A DNA stretch of 44,403 nucleotides from an uncultured Anaerococcus sp. (GCF_943912385.1 NZ_CALTTY010000014.1:1-44403), one strand, 5' to 3'; positions 32,036 through 40,902 are shown, counted from the first letter of the stretch. Program-made: numbers and translations. Notes: generated by a model not told the origin, from the letters alone.

Positions 32036-33264
32036 AAGACTTCAAGAAAATTCTAAAACTAAGCTGGAAGAGGTATGCCATTTGGATAATCCTTGTTGGA
32101 TTTTTCTTCACCCTCGCCAATACCCTGGGTATGAAGAGCAATATAAAAAGAGATTCAACTGAGTTAGGTAATCGAGTTAGTACCATGGAAAGATACCTAG
32201 AAACAAGTAAGACCTACCCTTCAGATAAAAAGATAGACAAGGCCTACTTAAAAGAGGCTGAAAAAACTGCTGAAGACTTTAGGAGTAAGTATAAGTTAAA
32301 ATACAGAGGGGACAGGTTCTATGATGAGTCCTACTTTGATAGGCTAGATGATGAAGACTTATGGGATAAGCAGAATAACTACGAAGTCTTTAAGATAATT
32401 ATGGAAGACTATGAGGACTATGAGTTTAACCTGGTAGATAAGCTTACAAGTTCTATGGTAATCACCCTTGTCTTTATCCTAATACTTGCCATGGCCCTTA
32501 CATCAATAGAGGAATCTTTAAATTATTACGACTTTACAAGGATGCTTCCTTGGTCAAAGAAGAAAGAATTTTTGATGAAAGTTGGCCTTTGCTTAATATT
32601 TGGACTAATACTCTTTGTTATAAACATCGGTATAGTTACTGCCATAGCCAAGGGGTCAGTATTTTCTGAGATCCTAAGCTTTAAAGGCTTTGGAGATTTT
32701 TTCCTAAAGTTACTTATAGCCTTTGTATCAACAAGCTTAGTAGGAGTAGGTCTTGGGCTTTTAGCAGGAAACTTTATCGGACACTTAGGCCTATCTATAA
32801 TAGCTGTAGGCTTCATAGATTTATTTAGCCTGATAGGATTTTCCTTTGCATCAATCTTCTCGGATGAATTGCCTAGCAAATTAAGCCAGGTCTATTACAA
32901 TTTTAAAGATGGACTAAGTTCAACTGGTCAAGTCTTCTTGTCCTTGACAAATACAGACTTTGATAAGATTTCAAGCCTATGGGCAGGTCTTGTTGTTTCT
33001 ATTCTAATCGCCCTCATAGCCTATTTCTTAATAGGAAAATCATCAGCTGAAAGGTCAGGCTACATGGTTAAAAATAAGACCCTATCAGTCATATCTAAAT
33101 GGATAGGTATCTTATGTTTAACATCCATTATCTTTGTGATAACTAATGGCCTTATATCACGTGATAGTGTAAATATCCTAGTAAGAATTATAATCTACGC
33201 CCTATCTCTCTTGATATCTTATAAGTTATTTGATATCCTATTTAGGATAAGACTTAAATTTTAG
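32032..33264 (+). CDS. ABC-2 type permease with large external loop (module 1)
   Basis: Membrane subunit of 410 residues. TM1 is at about 15-33; then a long charged, Tyr/Asp/Glu-rich segment (about 35-138) that should face outside, then about six to seven TM helices from 140 to the end. The layout fits ABC-2 family permeases such as YtrC/YtrD-like or BcrB-like proteins, though I cannot name the subfamily. ATGA overlap with the ATPase gene. The dCMP deaminase gene follows after nine bases. Confidence 0.85.
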   Translation: MKDFKKILKLSWKRYAIWIILVGFFFTLANTLGMKSNIKRDSTELGNRVSTMERYLETSKTYPSDKKIDKAYLKEAEKTAEDFRSKYKLKYRGDRFYDESYFDRLDDEDLWDKQNNYEVFKIIMEDYEDYEFNLVDKLTSSMVITLVFILILAMALTSIEESLNYYDFTRMLPWSKKKEFLMKVGLCLIFGLILFVINIGIVTAIAKGSVFSEILSFKGFGDFFLKLLIAFVSTSLVGVGLGLLAGNFIGHLGLSIIAVGFIDLFSLIGFSFASIFSDELPSKLSQVYYNFKDGLSSTGQVFLSLTNTDFDKISSLWAGLVVSILIALIAYFLIGKSSAERSGYMVKNKTLSVISKWIGILCLTSIIFVITNGLISRDSVNILVRIIIYALSLLISYKLFDILFRIRLKF

Positions 33265-33273
33265 GAGGCTTAT

Positions 33274-33717
33274 ATGGCAAAAGATAGACTAAGTTGGAAT
33301 GAGTATTTTATGAGACTGGCAGAAACAGTTGCCATGCGAGGCACATGCGACAGGGCCTATGTGGGCTGTGTCCTTGTAAATAATGAAAACAGGATAGTTT
33401 CTACAGGTTACAATGGTTCGATAAAGGGAAATGCCCACTGTGATGATATAGGTCATACCATGAGAGATGGACACTGCATTGCGACAATACACGCAGAGAT
33501 GAATGCACTTCTTTATTGTGCCAAGGAAGGAATTACTGTTAAGGATACCATTTGCTATGTGACCCACTTTCCTTGTCTAAACTGCACAAAAAGTCTAATC
33601 CAAGCGGGGATTAAGAAAATCTATTACAGAAATGCCTATAGGATGGACGAATATGCAGTCGAGCTTTTAGAGAAAAATGGTATAGACTATATCAAAATTG
33701 AAGAGAGTGATAAATGA
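33274..33717 (+). CDS. dCMP deaminase (ComEB family)
   Basis: Zinc enzyme converting dCMP to dUMP, feeding thymidylate synthesis. The 147 residues show the deaminase zinc motif HAEMNALLY (about 70-78) and PCLNCTKSLI (about 95-104), plus the N-terminal DRLSWNEYFM-family start and the MRDGHCIATIHAE allosteric-region layout. GGAGG precedes ATG. Starts nine bases after the ABC permease and overlaps the HAD gene by four bases, forming a pyrimidine-salvage block. Confidence 0.94.
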   Translation: MAKDRLSWNEYFMRLAETVAMRGTCDRAYVGCVLVNNENRIVSTGYNGSIKGNAHCDDIGHTMRDGHCIATIHAEMNALLYCAKEGITVKDTICYVTHFPCLNCTKSLIQAGIKKIYYRNAYRMDEYAVELLEKNGIDYIKIEESDK

Positions 33718-34400
33718 TTATAGGTTCAGATTTTGATGGAACAATTTTTATAGACGAAAAAATTTCTGAAAAAGATATAAAGGCAATAAAAGATTTCCAG
33801 GAGGCTGGGAATCTTTTTGCTATTATAACAGGCAGGTCTCTAGTAAGTCTAAATCCTTTGATTAAAGGAAAGATAGAGCCAGATGCCATCATAGGAAATA
33901 ACGGCGGTCATATTTATATAAGAGAAGATTCATCCTATAAGGAAGTCTTCAAGGCAAGGATAGAAAAGGAAAAGGCAAAAGAATTCCTAAATTTCTATAA
34001 AAAACACATCATAAATGACATGGTGATTTTTACGGACAATAAGAGACTGGAAAACCTAAATGATGTAGATGAAGATATTATGGCCCTTGCCATATATAGC
34101 GATGAAAAAATAACAAATTACTTCTCAGAAGACTTTGATTTCCACTACTCCAAAGGCGTTATAGATGTGGTCAAAAAGGGTATAAATAAACAAAGAGGAA
34201 TAGAATTTTTGAAAGATTACTACTCCTATAATAAGGATATAATTGCCATAGGCGATGACTACAATGATATTGACTTTCTAAAAGAAACCCCGCTTTCTTA
34301 CACCCTTGATTATGTAACAAATGATAAGGTAAGGAAGGCGGCGAATTTTACAGTCGAGTCTGTGGCGTCATTGATAGAAGAGCTCATGGGGGAGATATGA
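33714..34400 (+). CDS. Cof-type HAD-IIB phosphatase
   Basis: Haloacid-dehalogenase family phosphatase of the Cof subgroup, 228 residues. Motif I GSDFDGTIF (residues 3-11, nucleophile Asp5 and acid Asp7 in DFD), motif II TGRS near 40, a type IIB cap in the middle (about 75-150), a lysine in KKGINKQRGI near 155 and motif IV AIGDDYNDIDFL near 177. Likely acts on sugar phosphates or nucleotides; between dCMP deaminase and uridine phosphorylase a role in nucleotide or pentose-phosphate handling is reasonable but unproven. Confidence 0.92.
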   Translation: MIIGSDFDGTIFIDEKISEKDIKAIKDFQEAGNLFAIITGRSLVSLNPLIKGKIEPDAIIGNNGGHIYIREDSSYKEVFKARIEKEKAKEFLNFYKKHIINDMVIFTDNKRLENLNDVDEDIMALAIYSDEKITNYFSEDFDFHYSKGVIDVVKKGINKQRGIEFLKDYYSYNKDIIAIGDDYNDIDFLKETPLSYTLDYVTNDKVRKAANFTVESVASLIEELMGEI

Positions 34401-35164
34401 AATATTCAGATGATGGTAGACAGTACCATATTGGTTTAAAGGAAGATGATATAGGTAAGTATGTAATCCTGCCAGGAGACCCAAAAAGGTGTGAAAAAAT
34501 TGCATCCTATTTCGATAAGCCAACAAAGGTGGGAGATAGGCGTGAATATGTAACATATACTGGTTTTCTAAATGGAGAAAAAGTCTCAGTCACATCCACA
34601 GGTATAGGCGGTCCTTCAGCAGCCATTGCCCTAGAAGAGTTAACAAAGCTTGGCGCCCACACCTTTATCAGGGTCGGCACCTGTGGTGGTATAAGGGAAG
34701 ATGTCAAAAGTGGGGACATAGTAATAGCCCAGGCAGCCATCAGGGCAGAGGGAACCAGCAAGGAGTACGCCCCGATTGAATTTCCAGCTGTAGCTGATTT
34801 TGAAGTCACATCTACCCTTAAAAAGGCAGCTGAAGACTTAAAAACAACAAACCACGTAGGAGTGGCCCAGTGCAAAGACTCCTTTTACGGCCAGCACCAA
34901 CCTGATATAATGCCAGTTTCTTACGAATTAAAAAACAAATGGGAAGCATGGAAGAGACTAGGAACGCTCGCAAGCGAAATGGAATCAGCGGCCTTATTTA
35001 CAGTAGCAAGCTTCTTAAAGGTTAGGGTCGGATCATGCTTTTTAGTAGTAGCCAACCAAGAAAGAGAAAAAAAGGGATTCACAAACCCAGTAGTCCATGA
35101 TATAGACCTTGCTATAAGAGTGGGTATAGAAGGTCTTAAAAATTTAATAGAAGCCGATAAATAA
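34397..35164 (+). CDS. udp: Uridine phosphorylase
   Basis: Cleaves uridine with phosphate to uracil and ribose 1-phosphate. The 255-residue protein carries the nucleoside phosphorylase family-1 core: YVILPGDPKRCEKIA (about 22-36), STGIGGPSAAIALEEL (about 67-82), FIRVGTCGGI near 89 and the substrate signature ASEMESAALFTVA near 192-204. The GQHQPDIMP insert near 159 resembles uridine rather than purine phosphorylases. ATGA overlap with the HAD gene. Ends at a strong terminator, closing the long operon that starts at the first GntR gene. Confidence 0.93.
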   Translation: MKYSDDGRQYHIGLKEDDIGKYVILPGDPKRCEKIASYFDKPTKVGDRREYVTYTGFLNGEKVSVTSTGIGGPSAAIALEELTKLGAHTFIRVGTCGGIREDVKSGDIVIAQAAIRAEGTSKEYAPIEFPAVADFEVTSTLKKAAEDLKTTNHVGVAQCKDSFYGQHQPDIMPVSYELKNKWEAWKRLGTLASEMESAALFTVASFLKVRVGSCFLVVANQEREKKGFTNPVVHDIDLAIRVGIEGLKNLIEADK

Positions 35165-35172
35165 AGATACTT

Positions 35173-35205
35173 AATCCCTTGTCATATGATAAGGGATTTT
35201 TTTTG
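35173..35205 (+). terminator. Terminator of the GntR-ABC-pyrimidine operon
   Basis: AATCCCTT / AAGGGATT (35173-35180 with 35191-35198), an inner TCATATGA dyad and T8. Confidence 0.92.
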
Positions 35206-35214
35206 CCGGTATTA

Positions 35215-35243
35215 TTGACAAGTGTTATAAACTGTTATATACT
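35215..35243 (+). promoter_or_regulatory. Promoter of the second GntR-ABC operon
   Basis: Perfect TTGACA (35215-35220), 17-base spacer, TATACT (35238-35243), ten bases after the preceding terminator. Confidence 0.85.
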
Positions 35244-35252
35244 GTTGTAGAG
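35223..35252. repeat. Three 10-bp direct repeats inside the second GntR promoter
   Basis: TGTTATAAAC, TGTTATATAC and TGTTGTAGAG follow one another without gaps at 35223, 35233 and 35243, one helical turn apart, spanning the spacer and the -10. The first two also form a dyad TATAA-N4-TTATA. Likely the GntR binding region. Confidence 0.6.
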
Positions 35253-35267
35253 AAGAGGGGAATTAAA

Positions 35268-35651
35268 TTGAAGATTATTATTAAAAATGGGTCAGCTGTG
35301 CCTATTTATGAACAAATCAAAAATGCTATTAGGGAAGAAATTATAAGTGAGACTCTTGCGGCAGAAGAGAAACTCCCATCTGTGAGAGCTTTGGCTAGAG
35401 AGCTTTCTATTTCGATTTTAACTGTGAAAAAGGCCTATGATGAGCTTGAAAATGAAGGGTTTATCGAGTCTCGTCAGGGTCTGGGGACCTTTGTAGGCAA
35501 GGAAGATCCAAACCTTAGGCTTGAAGAAAAGCAGAAAAAACTCGAAGAAGCTCTTTTAGAGGCTGTTAGAATTTCAAAAGATATTGAAATGGAAAAAGAT
35601 GATTTATTTGAACTTGTTGATTATTTATATGAAGGAGATTTTAATGACTGA
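35268..35651 (+). CDS. GntR family regulator, YtrA subfamily (module 2)
   Basis: A 127-residue repressor homologous in layout to the one at 30808: winged helix with LPSVRALARELSISILTVKKAY-type recognition region (about 37-60) and wing FIESRQGLGTFVG, then a short helical tail rich in Glu/Lys. Translation starts at TTG 35268, seven bases after AGAGGGG; there is no closer ATG that keeps the N-terminus. It overlaps the ATPase gene by eight bases. Confidence 0.9.
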   Translation: MKIIIKNGSAVPIYEQIKNAIREEIISETLAAEEKLPSVRALARELSISILTVKKAYDELENEGFIESRQGLGTFVGKEDPNLRLEEKQKKLEEALLEAVRISKDIEMEKDDLFELVDYLYEGDFND

Positions 35652-36480
35652 TAAAATTAGAGCAAAAAATCTATCAAAAGATTTTGGTAAGTTTAAGCTA
35701 GGACCAAATGATTTTTCCATCAAGAGAGGTTTTGTAACTGGCTTTATCGGAAAAAATGGGATGGGAAAGACAACGACCATCAAGGCACTCTTGTCACTTA
35801 TAAATTATGACGGGGAAATTTTCCTAGATGATAAAAAAATAGAAGATTTGGATTATCTTCAAGATGTGGGTCTTGTTATGGACGATTCATTTCTGGGAAA
35901 AGATTGGACCTTAGACCTTGTAAATGACGCAATGGCAGTTGGCTATGACAGGTGGAATGAAGATTTATTCTATGCTTATCTTGATAAATTTAAGCTTGAT
36001 AGGGATAAAAAGGTCGAGGACTTATCAAGGGGTATGAAAATTAAGCTAATGCTTGCTGTTGCTCTTTCACATGATGCGAAAATCCTGATTCTAGATGAGC
36101 CTACAAGCGGGCTTGATCCTGCTATGAGAGATGAGCTTGTGGATATTATTTTGGACTTTATGGAAAATCCCAATCACACAGTCATATTTTCTACCCACAT
36201 CACCCAGGACCTAGATAGGATTGCTGATTACATAGTTTTTATAGATGAAGGGAAAATCGTCTTTGAAGGCTTGAAAGATGAGCTTTACAACAAGTTTTTA
36301 CTAATTAAGGGTGGTTTAGATGATTATGATAGTATTAAAAACCTTGAAATTCTAGGGAAAAAGATGTCAAAAGTCAATTTTGAAGCCTTAGTCTTAAGAG
36401 AAGATTATATAGAAAATGAAAGCCTAGTTGCAGAAGAGCCAAGTATTGACCAAATTATGATTTATTATGGGAGGATCTAA
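35644..36480 (+). CDS. ABC transporter ATP-binding protein (module 2)
   Basis: ATPase of 278 residues with Walker A GKNGMGKTTT near residue 36, signature LSRGMKIKLML near 128, Walker B ILILDEPTSGLDP near 148 and H-loop FSTHIT. Although the frame is open upstream, ATG 35644 with GAAGGAGA (35630-35637) gives the normal start. This kind of ATPase follows a YtrA-type GntR in many Firmicutes and serves drug or peptide-antibiotic efflux or envelope homeostasis. The permease starts at its last base. Confidence 0.92.
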   Translation: MTDKIRAKNLSKDFGKFKLGPNDFSIKRGFVTGFIGKNGMGKTTTIKALLSLINYDGEIFLDDKKIEDLDYLQDVGLVMDDSFLGKDWTLDLVNDAMAVGYDRWNEDLFYAYLDKFKLDRDKKVEDLSRGMKIKLMLAVALSHDAKILILDEPTSGLDPAMRDELVDIILDFMENPNHTVIFSTHITQDLDRIADYIVFIDEGKIVFEGLKDELYNKFLLIKGGLDDYDSIKNLEILGKKMSKVNFEALVLREDYIENESLVAEEPSIDQIMIYYGRI

Positions 36481-37130
36481 TGAATGTTAAAAAGCAGATC
36501 AAACTCGATTTAATTTCGATTAAACCTTATTTTACCCTTAAAAACTTGATTATTTTTTTGGGAATTGTTATTTTTTATATGTTTATTAACAATAGTCCAA
36601 ATATTATTATAAGTATGTCTATGATTTTTGCCATGATTTACTCATCATTTCCTTTTCTCGTAGGAGAAAATGCTGATATTGATGGAGTTTACAGATTATT
36701 ATCTATTGGCAGCAGAGATATAGTTATAGGAAGGTATATACTAGCTCTTATATTTTATCTCTGTTCCTTTATATTAGGATTTGTCTTTTACCTAATAGTT
36801 GCAACAATTAAGGATTTTCCTATAGATTTGGATATTTTATTCAGTCTAGGGATAAATTTTCCAGTCTTTGCCATAATCATTTCCCTACAATATCCAATTT
36901 ATTTTAAATACGGCTATGCAAAGGCGAAAACTTGGACCCTACTTCCGATATTTATAATAGGAATAATAGGAATGCTTGCAGGATTTTTTATAAAAGATTT
37001 TGACCAATTAATAAATTTTATTTACCAAAACAAAGACCTAATAATAATAATTTCAATAATATTATTGATATTAATAATTACAATTTCAATTAAGCTTTCC
37101 GTCAAATTTTACAAACAAAGAGATTTTTAA
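36480..37130 (+). CDS. ABC-2 type permease (module 2)
   Basis: Membrane protein of 216 residues with about six hydrophobic segments (starting near 22, 43, 79, 120, 150 and 186) and short loops, lacking the large external domain of the module 1 permease. One-base overlap (TAATG) with the ATPase. The very hydrophobic, Ile-rich C-terminal helix and basic end (KFYKQRDF) are noteworthy but not diagnostic. Together with the upstream genes it forms a compact regulator-ATPase-permease set. Confidence 0.85.
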   Translation: MNVKKQIKLDLISIKPYFTLKNLIIFLGIVIFYMFINNSPNIIISMSMIFAMIYSSFPFLVGENADIDGVYRLLSIGSRDIVIGRYILALIFYLCSFILGFVFYLIVATIKDFPIDLDILFSLGINFPVFAIIISLQYPIYFKYGYAKAKTWTLLPIFIIGIIGMLAGFFIKDFDQLINFIYQNKDLIIIISIILLILIITISIKLSVKFYKQRDF

Positions 37131-37134
37131 ATAA

Positions 37135-37176
37135 AAAATCGTCCCAACTTTTATAAGTCTTGGGACGATTATTTTT
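37135..37176. terminator. Bidirectional terminator between converging operons
   Basis: AATCGTCCCA (37137-37146) pairs with TGGGACGATT (37161-37170), with an inner ACTT / AAGT extension and A/T tracts at both ends. Confidence 0.9.
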
Positions 37177-38108
37177 CACTCTATAATTTCAATGTCTACA
37201 AGGGGGAGGATGTCAAAGATTTCATCCCTTGTTGGTAGGTCTAGGACTCTGGCTGTGGCACCTGCTGCAGCGACCGCTACCATGTAGGATTCGATTGGAT
37301 CATTGTCTCTTACTAGGGTTCCGACAAAGCCAGCTATCATAGCATCCCTGCAGGCAACTGTGTTTATGATTTCTTGGTCGTCCTTGACTGGGGTTGCTGC
37401 ATAGACGCCATCTCTAGTGAAAAACATTGATCCATCTTCGCCGTAGGAAATTATTACATATTTGGCTCCCTTTTTGATTAGGTCTTTGCCGTAAGGGATA
37501 AATTCCATCTTATCTTCTATTTTGACATCATAGATTGCTTCTATATCTTCACCATTAGGCTTAACAAGAAGGGGACCCTTGTCTATCATATTCATTAGAT
37601 ACTTGCTTGGCACGTCTGCTATGAAGTAGGCTCCGTTGGCCTTGGCTATTTCTACCATCCTGTCGTATATGTCTTCATCTTCACCATTTTTCATTGGTGG
37701 GACAGATCCCCCAAAGATGATTGTATCTCCCTCTCTGACCCTGGATAGGTAGTAGAGAAGTTCCTCTACCTCTTCGGATGTAATGGTTGGCCCTTGGAAG
37801 TTTATAACTGTTTCATTTTTATCTTCAAAAATTTTAATATTTATCCTGTTTGATTTTTCTATGCTTACAAAGTCAGCTATGATTTCTTCTTTTTCTAGCC
37901 AGTCTTTGATGAAAAGTCCTTGGTATGAGCCTAAAAACCCTGTGGCGGTTGTAGGAATTTTAAGCTGGGATAGGATTCTAGAAACATTTATGGCTTTACC
38001 ACCTGGTAAGGTTCTTTCAGTTTGGATGTTGGAATTAAAACCTGGCTGTAATTTATCCACTTCTACGAATAGGTCTACAGAAGGATTTAAAGTTACAGTG
38101 TAAATCAT
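37176..38108 (-). CDS. PfkB family sugar-phosphate kinase (1-phosphofructokinase / LacC type) with altered GAGD motif
   Basis: Ribokinase-fold kinase of 310 residues in the hexose-kinase branch, which includes 1-phosphofructokinase and tagatose-6-phosphate kinase. The N-terminal VTLNPSVDLFVEVD and LPGGKAINVSRIL near 34-46 (PGGKGINV-type) and IIFGGSVPP near 128 are normal. The PfkB signature 2, usually DTVGAGDSM, reads NTVACRDAM (A252 C253 R254 D255): the catalytic Asp remains but the glycine anion hole is replaced. It follows murF by 11 bases in the ddl-murF-pfkB operon. Activity is uncertain. No PTS gene is nearby. Confidence 0.87.
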   Translation of the reverse strand: MIYTVTLNPSVDLFVEVDKLQPGFNSNIQTERTLPGGKAINVSRILSQLKIPTTATGFLGSYQGLFIKDWLEKEEIIADFVSIEKSNRINIKIFEDKNETVINFQGPTITSEEVEELLYYLSRVREGDTIIFGGSVPPMKNGEDEDIYDRMVEIAKANGAYFIADVPSKYLMNMIDKGPLLVKPNGEDIEAIYDVKIEDKMEFIPYGKDLIKKGAKYVIISYGEDGSMFFTRDGVYAATPVKDDQEIINTVACRDAMIAGFVGTLVRDNDPIESYMVAVAAAGATARVLDLPTRDEIFDILPLVDIEIIE

Positions 38109-38119
38109 TTATACCTCTT

Positions 38120-39499
38120 TCATATTTTAAAATACTTAATAGCTTCTATTATTTCTTCCATATGCATGCCGTGACTGCCCTTGACAAAGATTAGGGAGGA
38201 ATTTATTATTAAATCTTTCAGTTTTTCTACTAGGTCATCCTTGTTCTCAAAATAGAAGGTCCTTGTACTCGGAAAAGATTTAAGACTTGCCTCATACATT
38301 TCTCTAGATAAGGGGCCATAGAAAAGAGCGTAGTCTATTTTATTTCTGTCAATTTCCCCGCCAATCTGGTAATGGAGCTCTTTTTCATTGGCACCAAGCT
38401 CCAGCATGTCAGCCAAACAGACAATTTTTCTATTGTAGCCTTCAAGCATGGCTGTTGTGCTAAGGCCTGCTAGGAGGGATTGGGGATTTGACTTATAGGA
38501 ATCGTCTAGGACGTCAAAGCCAGCAAATTCTAAAAGCTCAGTCCTATTTTGACTAGATTTAGCTTTTTTAAAGCCATCGTTGATTATGTCTTTGTCAAGA
38601 CCTAAAATCTCACTTACCATCACAACACAGGCTGCATTATAGATATTGTGCTCGCCCATGAGTGGAACTTCAAAAAAATCCCCATTTCTAGAAAAGGCAA
38701 TATTTGTTGCTTTTGATTTTTCAAACTTAATCCTAAAGTCAGCCTTACTGTTTTGGCCAAAAGAAAGGACTTTTTGCCTTATGTCGAAACTAATAATTTC
38801 TCTTGCCATGGTCTCATCGTCTTTGTTGTAGATAAAAAGACCATCTTCATTCATTCCCTCAAGTATTTCAAGCTTTGCTTTTAAGATACCTGATTTTGAT
38901 TTTAAATTATGGAGGTGGGAATCGCCTATGTTTGTAATAATCGATATATGAGGTTTTACTATGCGACTGGTTAGGGAAATATCTCCGAAATTATCTGTGC
39001 CCAGCTCTATTATGGCTACCTCTGTATCTTCGTCTAGGGCAAGGACAGTTTTTGGTACACCTATCTCGTTGTTTAGGTTGCCCATGGTTTTTTGAGTCTT
39101 AAATTTCTCATTAAGGATCCTATATAGGAGATCCTTAGTTGTTGTCTTACCATTTGAACCAGTAATTGCTATTACCTTACAGTCTAGTTCATTCCTATAG
39201 GAAGAAGCAAGATCTTGGAGAGCTTTTTTTGTATCATCTACTATTATATAAGGAATAGATACTGTTTTGTTAACCTTACTAGGATCGTCTATAATAAAGG
39301 CCTTGGCTCCTTTGGATTCACATTCCTTGATAAAAATTCTTCCGTCAAATACATCGCCAACTAGGGGTATATATAATTCACCTGTAGAAATAGTCCTTGA
39401 ATCAGTTGATACTCCTTTAATTTCTATATCGGCAAACTTATCATCAGATAGGTCCGCCTTAAGCATTTTGGCTATTTCGCCTAAAGTTCTTTCAATCAT
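38120..39499 (-). CDS. murF: UDP-N-acetylmuramoyl-tripeptide:D-Ala-D-Ala ligase MurF
   Basis: Adds D-Ala-D-Ala to the UDP-MurNAc-tripeptide, the last cytoplasmic step of the peptidoglycan stem peptide. In 459 residues: N-terminal domain starting MIERTLGEIAKML with the SRTISTGELYIPL region, P-loop ITGSNGKTTTKDLL near 103-116, middle NEIGVPKTVL, and C-terminal DDSYKSNPQSL near 333. ATG 39499 is chosen over an upstream in-frame Met since AGGAGA precedes it. It overlaps the ddl stop by eight bases, so its substrate-supplying enzyme is translated from the same message. Confidence 0.94.
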   Translation of the reverse strand: MIERTLGEIAKMLKADLSDDKFADIEIKGVSTDSRTISTGELYIPLVGDVFDGRIFIKECESKGAKAFIIDDPSKVNKTVSIPYIIVDDTKKALQDLASSYRNELDCKVIAITGSNGKTTTKDLLYRILNEKFKTQKTMGNLNNEIGVPKTVLALDEDTEVAIIELGTDNFGDISLTSRIVKPHISIITNIGDSHLHNLKSKSGILKAKLEILEGMNEDGLFIYNKDDETMAREIISFDIRQKVLSFGQNSKADFRIKFEKSKATNIAFSRNGDFFEVPLMGEHNIYNAACVVMVSEILGLDKDIINDGFKKAKSSQNRTELLEFAGFDVLDDSYKSNPQSLLAGLSTTAMLEGYNRKIVCLADMLELGANEKELHYQIGGEIDRNKIDYALFYGPLSREMYEASLKSFPSTRTFYFENKDDLVEKLKDLIINSSLIFVKGSHGMHMEEIIEAIKYFKI

Positions 39500-40535
39500 T
39501 ATTAAATCTCCTAAAACCATCTTCTATTAATATATCAAGGACTTCAGAGAAGTCTTTTTTGTATAAGTCCATTGCCATCCTGGCAAAAAAAGATGACGGG
39601 GTAAAGCCTGGGAAGGTATTTATTTCATTTATATAGAAGTTCTTGTCTTCTCCATAAAAGATATCCACCCTGGCAAAGCCTTCGCAACCTACTGCCTTAT
39701 AGCAGGCCTTTGCAAAGTCTCTAGCCTTCTTCTTTTCGGTTTCATCCATCTTATAAGGAAGTTCCTCCCTAGTAGTTTTTGAAAAATACTTGGCATCCCA
39801 GTCTAAAAAGACATGGTCTGTTATATAAGCTGCAGGATCTGATACATCTATCTTATCAGAATCACCAAGGACAGAAAATTCTATTTCTTGACCTGTAATT
39901 AACTCTTCTACCAAGACTTTTCTATCATATTTAAAAGCTTGGCTTACAGCTTCTATTAGCTCTTTCCTTGATTCGACTCGTGAAACACCGACAGAAGAGC
40001 CATTAGCAGATGGTTTAACTATAAGGGGAAGACCTATATAATCTAGACATCTATTAACGAAAGCTTCATTAAAGTCTTCTTTATAGGAATAGAGGTATTT
40101 GGCTTGTCTAAGCTTAGACTTTTCAAAAATATCATTAGAAGTTACCTTATCCATGCAGATGGCAGAAGATAAGAGACCGTTACCGATATAGGAAAGGCCA
40201 ACAGTATCTAAAAAACCCTGGATAGTTCCATCTTCACCGTAGGTACCGTGGATTACAGGAAGGATAATTGTATTTTTCAAATCACAAGCTGAAGTTTCCT
40301 TAAGGAAGTCTGCTATTGACTCCTGCTTGCTTTTTTTTATAATTTGAACTAGGGAAAATTCATCAGCTGAGTCAAAGTCAGTAAAGCTTTCTGAAAATTT
40401 CCCTTCTTTATCTATATATATGATTTTTTTCTTATATTTTTTATTATTTAAATTTTTTACTATGTTAAGGGCACTTCTTAGGGCTATATCATGCTCGCTT
40501 GAAGGACCCCCACACAAGATGTAGACAGTTTTCAT
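39492..40535 (-). CDS. ddl: D-alanine--D-alanine ligase
   Basis: ATP-grasp ligase forming the D-Ala-D-Ala dipeptide used by MurF. The 347-residue enzyme starts ILCGGPSSEHDIALRSA (GGxSSEHE type), then has HGTYGEDGTIQGFLD near 98-112, the ATP-grasp core LIVKPSANGSSVGVSRVES near 174-192 and the C-terminal FYINEINTFPGFTPSSFF near 306-323 with the metal-binding N-E-x-N. The last region matches D-Ala-D-Ala rather than D-Ala-D-Lac ligases as far as I can judge. The ribosome site is poor (AGAGAGAT). First gene of the operon. Confidence 0.94.
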   Translation of the reverse strand: MKTVYILCGGPSSEHDIALRSALNIVKNLNNKKYKKKIIYIDKEGKFSESFTDFDSADEFSLVQIIKKSKQESIADFLKETSACDLKNTIILPVIHGTYGEDGTIQGFLDTVGLSYIGNGLLSSAICMDKVTSNDIFEKSKLRQAKYLYSYKEDFNEAFVNRCLDYIGLPLIVKPSANGSSVGVSRVESRKELIEAVSQAFKYDRKVLVEELITGQEIEFSVLGDSDKIDVSDPAAYITDHVFLDWDAKYFSKTTREELPYKMDETEKKKARDFAKACYKAVGCEGFARVDIFYGEDKNFYINEINTFPGFTPSSFFARMAMDLYKKDFSEVLDILIEDGFRRFNND

Positions 40536-40902
40536 TAGATCTCTCTTTCTTTATAAGCTTAAATAAATTTTACTACATATGAAAAATATGGGCAAATATA
40601 TATGTATTTATAGGAGACTTATAGTAAATTTAAGATCTTATAAGAAATTATTTTGGAGAAAAAATATAGCTAATAGTTACAAAGTAAAATCAAAATAGGT
40701 GGAGATTATGTAGAAAAGTATATAGAGATTATTAAATAAATGTGTAAGTTTATAAAAATCAGACAGTATGTTCAGCTTATAAGCGAGACAAACTCTCGGG
40801 AAAAAGCTTGTTAGCAATAATAATATACTTTTTGTAATAAAGTAACAAATCTACATAATTTCAACACAATTAAAAGTTATACTATTAAACATGACAAGTT
40901 AA
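40536..40902. other. Long AT-rich intergenic region upstream of the wall-hydrolase gene
   Basis: About 370 bases with no supportable coding frame, containing a small hairpin (CGAGA / TCTCG at 40787-40801) and several GTTAC/GTAAC elements near 40676, 40840 and 40914. I searched by eye for a c-di-AMP or c-di-GMP riboswitch, which often precede wall hydrolase genes, and do not find the conserved cores. Promoters for both ddl (minus) and the SH3 gene (plus) must lie here. Confidence 0.55.
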
